Origin: Mytilus edulis
Taxonomy: Eukaryota; Mollusca; Bivalvia; Mytilida; Mytilidae
Reading direction: 5' to 3'
Length of the DNA: 64,000 nucleotides
Assembly (NCBI RefSeq): GCF_963676685.1
Contig: NC_092348.1
Coordinates: 19,195,386 to 19,259,385 of the forward strand
Within the stretch, counting starts at the first letter, position 1. Every line of letters begins with the position of its first letter. The notes beneath the pieces are model-generated. The model had not been told where the DNA came from and ran no database searches. It worked only from the letters and a program-made list of their open reading frames with translations. The position numbers and the translations under genes were made by a program. This document shows positions 34,100-47,200 of the stretch, in pieces.

Positions 34100-35655
34100 T
34101 TTATCCGGAGATATTTCAATTTCAAACGGGAAACTTCACACTAAAATTTACGACAAAAGAGACGATTTTTCATTTCCTATTGTTAATTTTCCTTTTTTAG
34201 ACGGCGATGTGCCTTTGGCTCCATCATACGGTGTTTATATATCGCAACTCGTTCGGTTTGCCCGTGTGTGTTCTGATGTCATAGATTTTAACGAACGTAA
34301 TCAATGCATCACTGGTAAATTGTTGTGTCAGGGATTTCGATACCATAAATTACTTAAAACTTTTACTAAATTCTTTCATAGATACAAAGATTTGATTAGT
34401 AAATTTGGCTATACCTGTAGAAAGCTTATTAAAAATGGTATTTCACATCCTAAATTTTATGGTAATATTGTACTTAAAGCGAGGAAATCACTATGTGATC
34501 CTTGTAAACTCATCGAACCTTTAAACAAACTTATAAGTAAGGGTTATCGTACCGATATTGTAATAAGATCTCTGAATATAGTTCACATTGGCACTAATAT
34601 TGATATTGTCACTAGCAAATTAAAACATAACTAAATTTCATTATCTTTTGAGGCGAGATGTATAGAGACACAGACACGTTAACTTTTATTTCTATAGAAG
34701 TCGCTCTTCACTATACTACTACCTGTCGATACATTTATTTTTGGCATTGCACAAGTCATGTCTTCTTTGATTATTAATGACGTTAAAATACTAAATCCCT
34801 GTGATGTGTTTTAGTCGATTTTAGTCTCTGATGCATGATTTTTTATTATTAATTGGTTTTGGCTTTTAACTAGCTGTCAGTAACTGCGAGTACTCTCAAA
34901 TCGTATTTTCTTGTTAATTCGACCTGTTGATACTGTTTATAATGCTTTTTTGTCATTTTTTATTTATACGGATCTTGTCTGTACACCAGCTTTGATTATT
35001 TGTAATATCTTCACTTATTCTTACAACATTTGTATAAACTTCAAGATTATAAAAAAACCGGGTTTTTTTCTAAAGTGAACATTGATTGGTTAAATATTTC
35101 TCAGTCATGTCCTGTTTTGGAATTTGTTTGTTAGCTTTTTGGTCATGAATGTTTGTCTCTAATATTTAATTAACTGTGCATTTGTATTCAGATATCGCAG
35201 ATCAAATTTATCCGTTCATTGTTTAATCATACGTTTTTTGATTGAGTTAAGTCTGCCAATTGATATTTTATCGTATGTTTTTCTTTGTTGTGATGTTATG
35301 CTATTGTTTCAGAAAAAGGGAGAAGGTTTGGATCCATTAAAACGTTTAATCCCGCTGCAAATGTTTGCACCTGTCCTAAGTCAGGAATCTGATGTACAGT
35401 AGTTGTCGTTTGTTTATGTAATATATACGTGTTTCTCGTTTCTCGTTTTGTTTATATAGATTAGACCGTTGGTTTTCCCGTTTGAATGGTTTTACACTAG
35501 TAATTTTGGGGCCCTTTATAGCTTGTTGTTCGGTGTGAGCTAAGGCTCCGTGTTGAAGGCCGTACTTTAACCTATAATGGTTTACTTTTTAAATTGTTAT
35601 TTGTATGGAGAGTTGTCTCATTGGCACTCACACCACATCTTCCTATATCTATAGG
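34100..35655 (+). mobile_element. 5'-truncated retroelement, RT C-terminus plus family B tail
   Basis: From about 34125 the frame gives KIYDKRDDF and NFPFLDGDVPLAPSYGVYIS, then a 141-codon open stretch (34209-34634) with QLVRFARVCSDV, CQGFRYHKLLKTFTKFFHRY, KARKSLCDPCKLIEPLNKL and a stop. The non-coding 3' tail (family B) includes CCTGTCCTAAGTCAGGAATC, TTAGACCGTTGGTTTTCCCG, GAAGGCCGTACTTTAACCTA, GGAGAGTTGTCTCATTGGCA and CACATCTTCCTATATCTA. The last ~200 bp recur at 55085-55310. The catalytic half is missing. Confidence 0.7.
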
Positions 35656-36149
35656 CTCGAGCATTGGCACGGATACAGGTTTCCATTCATATTCATATAT
35701 CATGTGAACGATTGTTGGTTTTTCCTGGACGGCCTTGACTATCTATGAAGGGTAACATTCAGAAATTTAAGCGAATACACTGTGGATACATTGATATTTG
35801 AAATATTGTATATATGTTTTAATATTTGTTAAAATGTGTAGTGCTGGAAATTATTTGAGATACAAATTAAATATACGGCGTCTATCACGTTCGACGGGCT
35901 GTCGGCAAATTTATATTTGTGTTTTAGTTATATTTAGTCATGGAGTAGAGGTAATACGCATGTTGTTCTACTTGTGCCTTATTATCATTTGCATAAATTT
36001 TGTCTTTATATCGTATGTCATTATTGATTCAACGGTTTGTATATTACATATGTGTTTCATGTGAATATGCTGATCAGCTATAATATAGCATGTGCTTTGA
36101 TTGAATGGAAATATGATCAAATATGTTATATGTATTAACCATTGTTAAC
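35656..36149. other. Stretch without recognisable feature
   Basis: It contains an 88-codon AT-rich frame with no recognisable domain, and I saw no repeat. Confidence 0.4.
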
Positions 36150-36313
36150 AGCGATTTATAGATTATTACATGGCATTTTTCATATTGCCCTAGCTGGTAT
36201 CAGCCCTAGACTCCCATATCAAGCCAGAGGGCTTTAGCCCGAGGGTTTGATATGGGTCGTGGGCTGATACCAGGGACCATATGAAAAATGACATGTAATA
36301 ATCTATTTATCAC
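36150..36313. repeat. Long palindrome 1 (hairpin-forming)
   Basis: GATTATTACATGGCATTTTT at 36161 is mirrored by AAAAATGACATGTAATAATC ending at 36303. The arms also pair GGTATCAGCCC with GGGCTGATACC and CCCATATCAAGCC with GGTTTGATATGGG, and close on GGGCTTTAGCCC. It is a near-perfect inverted repeat about 150 bp long with almost no loop, and a sister of the palindrome at 36895-37060. Confidence 0.85.
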
Positions 36314-36894
36314 ATACTTTTAAGCAAGAGAAAACAAATAGCTTACACCAAATTATGTTTGATATTTCATCAAAAATCAAAAAGATATTTAACGAAAATA
36401 AAATAAAAAATGTATCACTGTGAGTTAAAAAAGTTCGTATCACAGTAGGTAAACAACGTTTTGTGAAAAGTTTCAGAAATGATTAACAATAAATATATTA
36501 ATTCTAAGAATTGCAAATATTAAACGACTTTAAAATGTTACATTACAAATGTTAAAAATGCTTAAGAAGAATCCTATATCGCTACTCATTCCAGTGTGGC
36601 GTCATATATTTTATAAATTCTTTATGACGTCAAAATTTTACGGGAACTTTTGTGATTTTCACTGTTAATTTCTACTTTTTTCTTCTACAGCAGATTCGTA
36701 ACTTTCTAAATTTCTTTTCATTGTGTTCAACTTGTTTACAAATAGTCTTTGATTGACAGTTTACCGGAAGTTAAACTCGGGGGCTTGATATGGATTTCGA
36801 GGGCTGATATCGATATCGGCCCCGAGGGCTGATAACCAACCTTGACTTCCGGCTATTATTGGCCATTGCAAAAACGTACATATCAGTACAAAAT

Positions 36895-37060
36895 ATGTGA
36901 TAATATCAGATTATTACATGGCATTTTTCATATCGCATGTATTATCAGCCCTAGGTTCAATATCAGCCCAAGAGCCGCATGGCTCGAGGGCTGATATTGA
37001 CCGAGGGTTGATAATACATGCGATATGAAAAATGACATGTTATGATCTTTTTATCATATG
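36895..37060. repeat. Long palindrome 2, same family
   Basis: ATTATTACATGGCATTTTTC faces GAAAAATGACATGTTATGAT. The arms pair ATATCGCATGTATTATCA with TGATAATACATGCGATAT and TCAATATCAGCCC with GGGCTGATATTGA, and close on GAGCCGCATGGCTC. The outer edges resemble those of palindrome 1 and the sequence GCATGTGATAAATTTTTCAT at 37562-37581, so the whole 36150-37600 interval may be one fold-back type element. Confidence 0.85.
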
Positions 37061-37740
37061 CTTCAACAATGGAGAAAAATCACAAATTCATATATTGATC
37101 CTTTTACGTGGTTCCCAAATAGAAGTTCAAAGAGTGAAAAGTTCACGGACGTCGGATCCCAAATTTAGTACATTCGATATGAAATCTGTCTATCAGATGC
37201 CTCAACAGAAAAAAAAAAACATTTTAATATGGACGAAACGACAAAAGAAATGATTCAAAAATATACATGATGAACACTGTTTGAAAAAGTAAACTTTTTT
37301 AACGTAACTTTCTAAATCATGTTTGAAACTTTTAAAAAACACATTTATTTAATAATTTGATTTGATTTTTTTTATTATTATTTTACAAAATATACTTTCC
37401 AGTATCCAAATAATTGTTTTGCTATAAAATTGAAATTGTACACTACTTTGTAAGTTTTTTTTAGTGAAAATGTAGCATTGAGGTATATTTTCCGGAATTT
37501 GCCGAGTATCACCGGAATGCCATGCGATAACGTTACGGAAAGGCATGTGATAACACTCGAAGCATGTGATAAATTTTTCATATCAGCCCGCTAAGCACCA
37601 ATTCGAAAAATATGGAATTTGCGTTGATTTAATGCTATTATCATACAGTAAAAATCATATGTTATTTAGTCTAAGTATATGATAAATATTATTATATGTC
37701 TCTGGTATTATGCTTTTGATGTAACTCGTTTATAACTTGT

Positions 37741-40130
37741 TTTGTTCATCTAAATGGTAGTGACGGCCAAGCATTGATAGACATACTAAATGAAGCTAGT
37801 GCTGAACAACTCATCCTATTTCCAACCAGGGAAAGTAATACACTAGACCTTTTAATAACAACATTACCAGGGCAGTTCACAGACATCCACTCACCTGATC
37901 GGTTGAGCGACCACGACATTGTCATGGGTACTCTGCGATGCACACTACCAAGAAAAATAAGACCAGAAAGGACCTCATACCAATACTCGAAAGGAAATTA
38001 CAATCAGATGAGAGATGACTCAAGGGACTTTACCAGAGACAAATACTTCAACGGCCATCAAAACAACAGAAATGTGGAAGAAAACAGGATTATGATAAAA
38101 GAATTCATACTAGGAACCACCAAAATAAATGTACCAACTAAAATATTAAAAGGAAAACAGTCAATACCATGGATAAATAAAAACATCAAGACCATGATAA
38201 AACGAAAGAACAGAACACATGCCAACTATAAAAGAACCAACAGCATGAGAATAAAACGAAAATGGCAAGAATTAAGACGCAATATTAACAAAGAAATTGA
38301 ATTAGCCCACAACAACTATGTCAACAACTTATTAGGCGATATAAAACAAGACTCTAAACCCTTTTGGAAATATATCAACAACCAGAAAGCAGACAAACAG
38401 GGAATACCACCACTTAAGACTCATGATAATAAGACCGCAGATACAGACCAACAAAAAGCTGAGGCATTGAACACTCAGTTTACAAGTGTATATACAGAGA
38501 CAAAATATGAATCTGTTCCATACCAAACTCCTCCTGTAGACAAAATGATAAACATCATAGTAACAACAAAGGGTGTAGAAAAGATACTAAAAAATATTAA
38601 TGCATCAAAAGCGATGGGCCCTGATGGTATACATCCAAGAGTACTTAAAGAACTGGCACCTAACATATCAGAGGTAATGGCTCACTTTTTCCAGCAATCC
38701 ATCAACAGAGGAACCATCCCAGACGAATGGAAAAATGCTAATATATGCCCACTATTCAAAAAGAACGACCGAACCATCCCAAGCAATTACAGACCAGTTT
38801 CCCTAACATGTATCACTTGTAAATTACTAGAACACATCATTTGCTCAAACCTAATGCAGCACTTTGAAAAACACAACATCCTAAATAGCCGACAACATGC
38901 ATTTAGAAGAAGACACAGCTGTGAAACCCAACTTATCAACGTTATACATGACTGGGCAACTGCCATTGATAAAAGGAAACAAACAGATATATTTATTTTG
39001 GATTTTGAAAAAGCTTTTGACACCGTACCGCACGAGCTCTTAAAAAGTAAACTTCACAAATATGGCGTGCCCAAAAACATCTTGAATTGGATTGACGCTT
39101 TTCTATCTAAAAGATCTCAATGTGTGATAGTAAACGGAGTTAAATCGGAAACATCATCAGTCCTATCAGGAGTTCCTCAAGGAACGGTTCTTGGTCCAAT
39201 CCTATTTCTGGTCCATATCAACGACATAGCAGATAACGTAACATCAGAAATTAGGCTGTTTGCAGACGACTGTGTATGCTACAGAGAAATTAATACTGAA
39301 GATGACTGTGCTGAACTACAGAAGGATATTGATACCCTAGGTAACTGGGCGACAGATTGGGGAATGAGATTTCAACCAGTTAAATGCAACATGATGACAT
39401 TGAGTCGCAAGAAGAAAACAACATCATTTAATACACCTTGAAAAATACGGAAGTCCAATTTCTAACATCAATAAAATATCTAGGAGTTAACATCACGAAT
39501 GATCTACACTGGGGTAAGCACATAGAGGAGATATGCAATAAATCTTACAGGACATTAGGTTTACTAAAAAGAAATCTATCCGCATGTCCACTTGAAGTTA
39601 AACTCCAGGCCTATTAAGGACTGATACGACCTGTCCTAGAATATGCAAGCACTGCCTGGGACCCACATCAACTATATCTCCAAGACCAACTGGAAAATGT
39701 ACAGAAAAGAGCGGCTAGGTTTATAACATCAAACTACACTGATTACGAACCAGGAAGTATGACAGCGATTTTAGATCAGCTACAATTACCCTCACTGAAA
39801 GACCGTCGTACACAAAACAGATTAATTCTTTTCTGCAAGAATATACATGGTCAAGCAAACTTACCATCTGACCAACTGAAAAAACCATCCCGTACAACCA
39901 AGAACATGCACAGTCAACATTTCCTCCGACTTCAAACAAAAACAGACACGTTAAAATACAGTTTTATCCCAAATACCATTAAAGACTGGAACCTACTACC
40001 ACCGGATATCTTCACCAAAATTCAGACAGCAGAAGAACCAGCTAAAACCTTTAGTGAAATTGTAAGGGGGCCCAACTATAATATTAATTTGCAACCGAAT
40101 TCCCTTTAAGATATTTTGAACATAATACAA
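37741..40130 (+). mobile_element. 5'-truncated non-LTR retrotransposon 3 (CR1/Jockey-like RT)
   Basis: A frame of over 560 codons runs from before 37774 to 39441. It starts inside the endonuclease C-terminus (RESNTLDLLITT, RLSDHDIVMG), then the linker, then RT with KAMGPDGIHPRVLKEL, SNYRPVSLTCITCKLLEHI, FILDFEKAFDTVPHELL (motif A), SGVPQGTVLGPILFLVHIND and LFADDCVCY (catalytic FADD). At about 39437 a -1 change moves the frame, and the thumb continues as IKYLGVNITNDLHWGKHI. A TAA at 39615-39617 interrupts LQAY / GLIRPVLEYASTAWDP, and the C-terminal frame 39759-40109 ends at PNSL. It is the best preserved LINE in the window and a recent but inactive copy. The N-terminal endonuclease half is missing. 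Confidence 0.8.
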
Positions 40131-40503
40131 TGTAATGCTCTTAAAAAATTTAGGACTAATTAAAGCGTCTTTTGGGCTGTAGTGTCTGTTTTAGTGCAAC
40201 TAGGTGAAAAAGTCAGATTTTCAATCATTTTATGTGTTGGGCAACCCCCTTAATTTCTATATTTATTGTTATGTTAAATGAAATTATGTGATTTATTCTT
40301 CATACACATGCTATCTATGCTATAAAAGTATATAAACACTCAGAAGTATTATAGTCTTTATTATTATTTGAGAAATCTATGAAGTCTCTGTATAATTTCA
40401 TTAGGAGCATCTATATATGAACAAGAGAAAATAACAAATTCCTACCGTTACCATGGTTACCATTGATGTAAGGCCATCAAAATTGTTGGACTTTCATATG
40501 AAG

Positions 40504-40726
40504 TGGGTCTCATTGGGGTCTAAGCGTGACGCGGGATTGTCTATTTTTTGTAAGCGTGACACGTGAAAGTCAAATTATTGTGTCGTGAAAACGGGAAATG
40601 AGGTCTAGCGGGACCCGGGAAATGACAAAAAAATGAGAATTGCTTACGTACATAGCATAAGCGGGATACGGGAATCTGACAAAACAATAAGCGGGATCCG
40701 GGATCGGAACCCCCCAATGAGACCCC
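40504..40726. mobile_element. MITE copy 1 (8-bp target duplication)
   Basis: The termini TGGGTCTCATTGGGG (left) and CCCCAATGAGACCCC (right) are inverted repeats. The flanks ATATGAAG (40496-40503) and CTATGAAG (40727-40734) match at 7 of 8 bases. The body carries repeated AAGCG(G/T)GA motifs and CTACGTACATAG-like sequence. An 8-bp duplication suggests the hAT or a similar superfamily. It lies about 520 bp upstream of the ATG of the 393-aa gene. Confidence 0.75.
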
Positions 40727-41244
40727 CTATGAAGTCAACCTGATCATTTAAGCAAAGTTTCATCAAAATCAAACAACCTTACATGGAGCACCATCTGCAT
40801 GGTTTTCTCATAGATACCCATTTAAGTAAATTACTTGACGCACGCGCGGTGTATTAATATCCTTGGATGTATCACCGTAAACCTATCAAGATCAAGATCT
40901 ACAATACTGACCCTAAGGAATCGCCACACTGGCTCATTTTTTTTTTATATATATTATAATTTTTTTTACAAATCATAGGTCGGAATTAATCGCCTGCTAT
41001 TCCGGATACGATTCAAATTATACATGTTGAGAGGTCAGAGTTGAACACAACATTGACATGTGGGAAAGCGCGAGGTATGAAATTTTAATCATGTTAATAC
41101 AACGAAGACAGGGATCCTTGTAGACCAAACTCATCCTCAGAATTTGACATGCGAGGACTATGAAATACAAACTTCCAATTTTGATGACAATTCGGGATTA
41201 TTAACTTTCTCGTCGCGATATCAAAACAAAACAACACTGGCAAC

Positions 41245-44200
41245 ATGATGAGATCATACAGAGACAGCAGTGGTTCGTCCTCAAGTTCATCGGAAGAAGG
41301 TTATGATTCACCATATGTTGGTGGAACATTGAAGATTATACCCTCCTCAACATGTCTTTGGAATATGGTTTGTCTTGATTCAGTGGGGGTGATTTACAGT
41401 GATGAATATTTTCCATCACCCTTAGATGTTGTTGATTTTATTTTTGAGAAAACTGGCAATTTTGGACCACTGAAAGAAAAATATAAAGAGCATGTAAGGA
41501 ATGCACAGGATAGTATGTCCTTCAGCATGTCTGTTAAAGAACTACTTCAATTAACCACGGATATTCGTGAAAGTGTACTAATTCCAGTGTCCAAACAAAT
41601 AGAGAAAGATTTGGGCAATCTTCATCAGTTAGAATTCAGGTAAAGTATAAGCATGCTAAGTCCATATAATTTTGACATCTTATAAGTGGGTCTCATTGGG
41701 GTCTAAGCGGGACATGGGATTGCCGATTTTTTGTAAGCTTGACACGTGAAAGTCAAATTATTGTGCAGGGAAAACAGGAAATAAGAAAAAAATGAGAATT
41801 GCTTATTGTACGTACATAGTGTAAGCGGAATACAGGAATCTGACAAAACAATATTAAGCGGGATCCGTGATCAGAACCTCCCAATGAGACCCCCTTGTAA
41901 GGTTATTTCTATGTCATGGTCACAGAAAAAACAATAAAAAAATAGTCTTTTCAGATTTCGTAAATTCTTTCTTAGACTAATTTACATGTAGTATGCACAT
42001 GAACATGATGTAATATTGGTGAAACAAAACCCTTCATGTCTCAAAAATGCCCCTGGTGGTCTTGTTGATGCATGATCGCTCTAAGCTGCGGGAGGTCATT
42101 GGTTGGAACATAGGCAGGGTCAAATCAAATACTTGAAAATTGGTATTCAAATTAATACAGCTTCTCTGCTCAGCATGCCGCACTAAGGAGTAAGAGTAAA
42201 GACTGGTCAGCTCTAAGTTAGAATAATAAGTTCAGTGTTACATTTTAGGTGACATGTCTTCCTGCGGATTGGTTCCTTGTGAACTAGCACCTTAAAAAAT
42301 CATACTAAGATCTAGAGTGTTGGTATAGTACAAGGCAGGGCAAATATTCATAATGTTAACATGTTCTTGTCTTGAAAATATAGCCGCTGGACGTAAAGCA
42401 GCCATTTATTATCATCATCATCTTTCCTTTAATTGAATTTAAAATTTGCTTACGATTACTAATGTTAACACTCACCATTTGTACATGTAACATACTATGT
42501 TAGCAGCTATATATAGGTTGGATTACATTTGTATGTCCTTCACCAATGAGCAAATCAGATCCTGCATAGAAAGCTACATTTGTCATGTTTGTAGTTGTTT
42601 TTGTACGCATGTATAAAAGGCCACTAGATATATATATATAGTGGTATAATATTTTGGCAATGAAGTAATAGTGCACATGGTACATGATCATGTAAATGTA
42701 GCTACTTGTGTTCCAGGGAAACATACATGTAGGTATTGCCTGTTTTATCAGTATTTAGTATGGAGGCTGAAAAAATTGTAACAAATCACAATTTTTTCTT
42801 GCAAAATGCCTCTGACATCTTTCCCAAATTATACATTGTACAATGTAGGCTGTTGTACATGTACTTAGGTACATGTACTGTAAGTGGAACAATTGGTATC
42901 AAATGATTGAAACAGATTTTAGTTCCATAAATATATACTATTAAATGACTAGACCTCATTTTGTGTGTCGCTTCTCTTCCTTCCACTATAAATTAATCAT
43001 CATGCCTCTGTGTCCTATAGGTACCCTGCATAGTTTAGTACCCATTCCATTTGTCATCCATTCTTATGATTATCCTGTATGGGTTATTTTTGGAGGAAAA
43101 CCGGAAAAAAGTGCTTCCGGTTTGCATTTTTCTGTATACTTTGAAGTCTTTGAACATACATGCATGTATACTTAATGAAAAAAGTGAATTTGCTATCTGC
43201 TATCATTTTCAGGTTAACTATCCACGGTGGTCACAGAGTTAAATAAATAGAGAGGGTCTATATACAATGTAATATGTCAATCAGACAATGACTGCTGAGA
43301 ATCGATTAGTAAACTGAGAATTGATGGTAAAAAGCAAATTCACTTTGATGGATAAATAGTAATGAATGTTCATAATATACAGATTTATAAACGCTATAAT
43401 AGAATTGAAATATTAAAAAACAAAAACAAAATGGGAATTTAGAAAAAAAGGACATGAAGGAGGAGTTGGGCTAGAAAAACAATTGTCTTGTCCCTAAGTA
43501 CCTACATGTATGACTTTTGATACATTTTCTGAAAAAAATTCTCGAGTCATATTAAAGTCTTTTACAAAATTCATAGGGTCACTAAGCATGCTAAGTATAT
43601 GAGATACAGAGGGTCTATATTATATATCAATGACCGCTGTGGATCAATTAGTACACTGAGAATTGATAGTAAAAAGCAAACACACTTTATTTATAGTAAT
43701 GAATGTTCATAATGTACTAAATGTATATATGCTCATATTGAAATTAATCATTGTTAATAGAAAACAAAAACATGACAATTTTGAAAAAAAAGAAGAGATG
43801 GGGTAGAAAAACAATTGTCCTGTCCTCAAGTACATTGTACATGCACCTACATGTATGACTTTTGATACCTTTCCTAAAATTCTCAGGTCATTAAATCTTT
43901 TACAAAAATTCATCCTACAACACTTAACACACCTTCAACTACACTCTGAATGCGTGTGATTTCGCAGGTGTGTTCTAGTATATATAATTAAACAACCCCA
44001 CTTATCAGTCAAGGGTATAACTTAAATAAGTTATTAGAAAAAAATAACATACATGTACATTGTGTACTTGTCGTGGGCTAAAATATCTAAAAACATCTGT
44101 GATAACATATATGATACATGTTAAATGTTCCAAAGTGACAATACACATCCTCTGTTATGTTGCAATGTATACAAGTTCTATAATGTCTATTGACATTGGT

Positions 44201-47200
44201 AATCATGTTAATGTTATTGTCATTATCATGATTATGTGTACTAAACTTTAGTAAGATATTATACTGTATAGTATACTATTATAGTTTGGCAATCATGCAT
44301 AGTACAGCTACAAATGTACACAATGTATGTTATTACAGAAAAAATATGTCCATATTAACTAAAGGGTGTTACATGCATTTCAGCTTCTCTACATAACTTC
44401 CATGACTTCAATGCCTTTGCTCAGACATTTATCTTTTTTCACCTATTTCAGGCACAAATTAGATAGTGCAGATCCTATTAATTTCATCAATGCTGTTCAA
44501 GTAATGATAGCCTATCAGGATGCCCATTGTTTTGATAGAAAAGGATATAGAAAATCTGTTGGTGGTGTGCCAGAAGATATGTTTGTGGATATGGTCAAAG
44601 AATTCTCTAAATTGTGTAGACTGCTGCCTCTGTGAGTATTTTACAGTTTTGTAATGTACTATGTTATTAGACATAAGTGTACATGTACATTGTACACTGT
44701 TCAATGAATAATAGTGAAACCACTAAAGAAATGAACTACAGGATTTTAAAAACTACATTGCTTTAAAATATAATTTTTCGATCAGGTTAAAGAATTACAA
44801 TTTTTTAAAAAGACTGATGAAGTCAATCAAGTTTTAATACATAAAACTTGTAAAAAGAAATGTAGGAAATGGTGTATACCTAAACTTAACTAATGAACTG
44901 ACGGTTATTCAAATAAAGCAACACTTTAGGGTAGTATGATTGCCATTGATACAAATCTTCACCAGAGACAAAACAGCATAGAAGTTAACAACTTACTATA
45001 GCCTAGGTCACCATATAGCCTTCAACAATGAGCAAAATGAATACCGCATAGTAAGGTTCTCATCATACCATATTTTCTCGCATCAATTTGCTTCAATGAT
45101 AATATTCATAGCTATAGGCATTTCCAATTGAACAGGGCTGTTTTTATACGCCGTCAAAATTTTGACGGGACGTATTATGGTATACAAATGTCAGGTGTCC
45201 GTCCGTCTGTCTGTCTGGCGTAAACATGTCGCACCGTAACTTGAGAACAACTTATCCAAATTTCATGAAACTTCATATAGTTGTTTCTTATGATGGTCAA
45301 ATGATCTGTATACTTTTTGGTGAAAATAAGGCTTAAAATTTTTGAGTTACGGCACTTTATAACTAAAACAGGGGTGTGTTTTTTTTTCACATGTCGCACT
45401 GTATCTCAAAAATGATTCTTGATTATGACTTAAAACTTTAAACACTTCTTTGATATATTAATCTCAATATCTGTATATTTTTTTGGTGATGATTCAAAAT
45501 TTCATTTTTGAGTTATTGAGTATTTTGTAAAAAAAAGGGGAGGATTTTTTTTACATGTTGTGCCGTATCTCAAAAACAATTTATGATTATTGCTTAAAAC
45601 TTTACACATTTCTTTGTTCTATTAATCTAAAGATCTGTATACTTTTTGGTGATTATTAAAAATTTTATTTTTGAGTTATTGAGTATAATTTGAAACAGGG
45701 GAGGGTTTTTTACATGTCACGCCGTATCTCAAAAATAAGTTATGATTATTGCTTAAAACTTTACACACTTCTTTGATATATTAATCTAACGATCTGTATA
45801 CTTTTTGGTTTTGATTCAAAATTTTATTTTGGTAATATTTAGTTTTTGTAAAAAAAAAACAGGGTGGGGGGTTTCACATGTCCCGCCGTGTCTCTAAAAC
45901 AATATATGGTTATTGCTTAAAACTTTCTCATAAACTCTTTATGATTATTGCACAAGACTTCCACATAAGACGTCGGGCATATCATGCGCTCATGGCGCAG
46001 CTGTTTATTAAATTTTATTGGGTTCATTGTTTGTTTGTTTTTCAGACCAGGTTCAGCATTCATTGGGAACACAGAGATTTGTCTGGACAAGAGAGTTCAA
46101 GTTACAGCAAAGTCAGATATAATTTTAGTACCAGGAGCTTATTCTGTTGACATCCTTTCAAAGACTGTTACAGGAAAAAGAAGAAAGCCTCATGTTGTGT
46201 CAGTTGTAGAGGTATGATGAATGATATAAATACCTTTACAAAGTATTACACATACATGTACTCTGCACATTAAAGAAACCACTTGCAACAAATCGTTCCA
46301 TGATGGCTGTTACAGAATAAAATTTCTGATCCTTTGTCATGATGTATTGGCCTATACTTTCTATCCTCTTTTGTTTAAATTACAGTCAAAGTTTACACCC
46401 TTCATGTCAGTTAAACCACTTTGCAGAATCTACCTATCATGCCTATAGAATTTGATATTAATTTGTGCTTGATATACATGAAATATTTACTACTTGACAT
46501 TTTGCAAAATAACCAAATCTTTATATAACCACTATTTAAAGTTCATGGTTATTCTACATATGCATGTTAATGGTGTTGATTTTATTGTTTCTCTTACTCC
46601 TATTACATACAATAAAAAATCTTATACAATTTATAATGTATTTAATGTAATAACAAATTTTAAAGTACACACAATTTATTGTGTTTTATTTTTCAAAATA
46701 TTTTTTTCTTTCATTACAAATGTTTTATTTTCCGTAAACATGATATACAATTACTCTTATACATGTTATATATTTAAATTCCTTTATCGTTTATCCAATA
46801 TCTTACCCAAGGATAAACTACTATATACTGTATGAAATATTCAACTAAAATTCCTTTTACCAGAACATGCAGAAAGGCTGGTGTAAACCAGTATCATGGT
46901 TAATGTTCAAATTTTCATAAACTGAATTTCAGTTACATAATGAACTGTATATTATTATATTTTAGGTTAAGAACTTAGAACATTCAGTCAATAAAAACCA
47001 TATTGGAATGGCACAAGAAAAAAGAAGACATTCAAATGCATGTAGTGAAGCTAATGGAAATAAAATGTCTGTTCATGCTGAGAAGCCAATATATCAATGG
47101 TTTAGCCCAGATATATTGGCAAAACATGGAGGAGACTTACTCTTACTTGACCAGTTCTTCACAGGACAACTGGATGGAACAGATGGCCTGAGAGAGTATC

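Noticed and set aside
46494-46835. 113-codon open frame in intron 3
   Set aside because: Very AT-rich, hydrophobic low-complexity product inside an intron of a well supported gene, with no domain.
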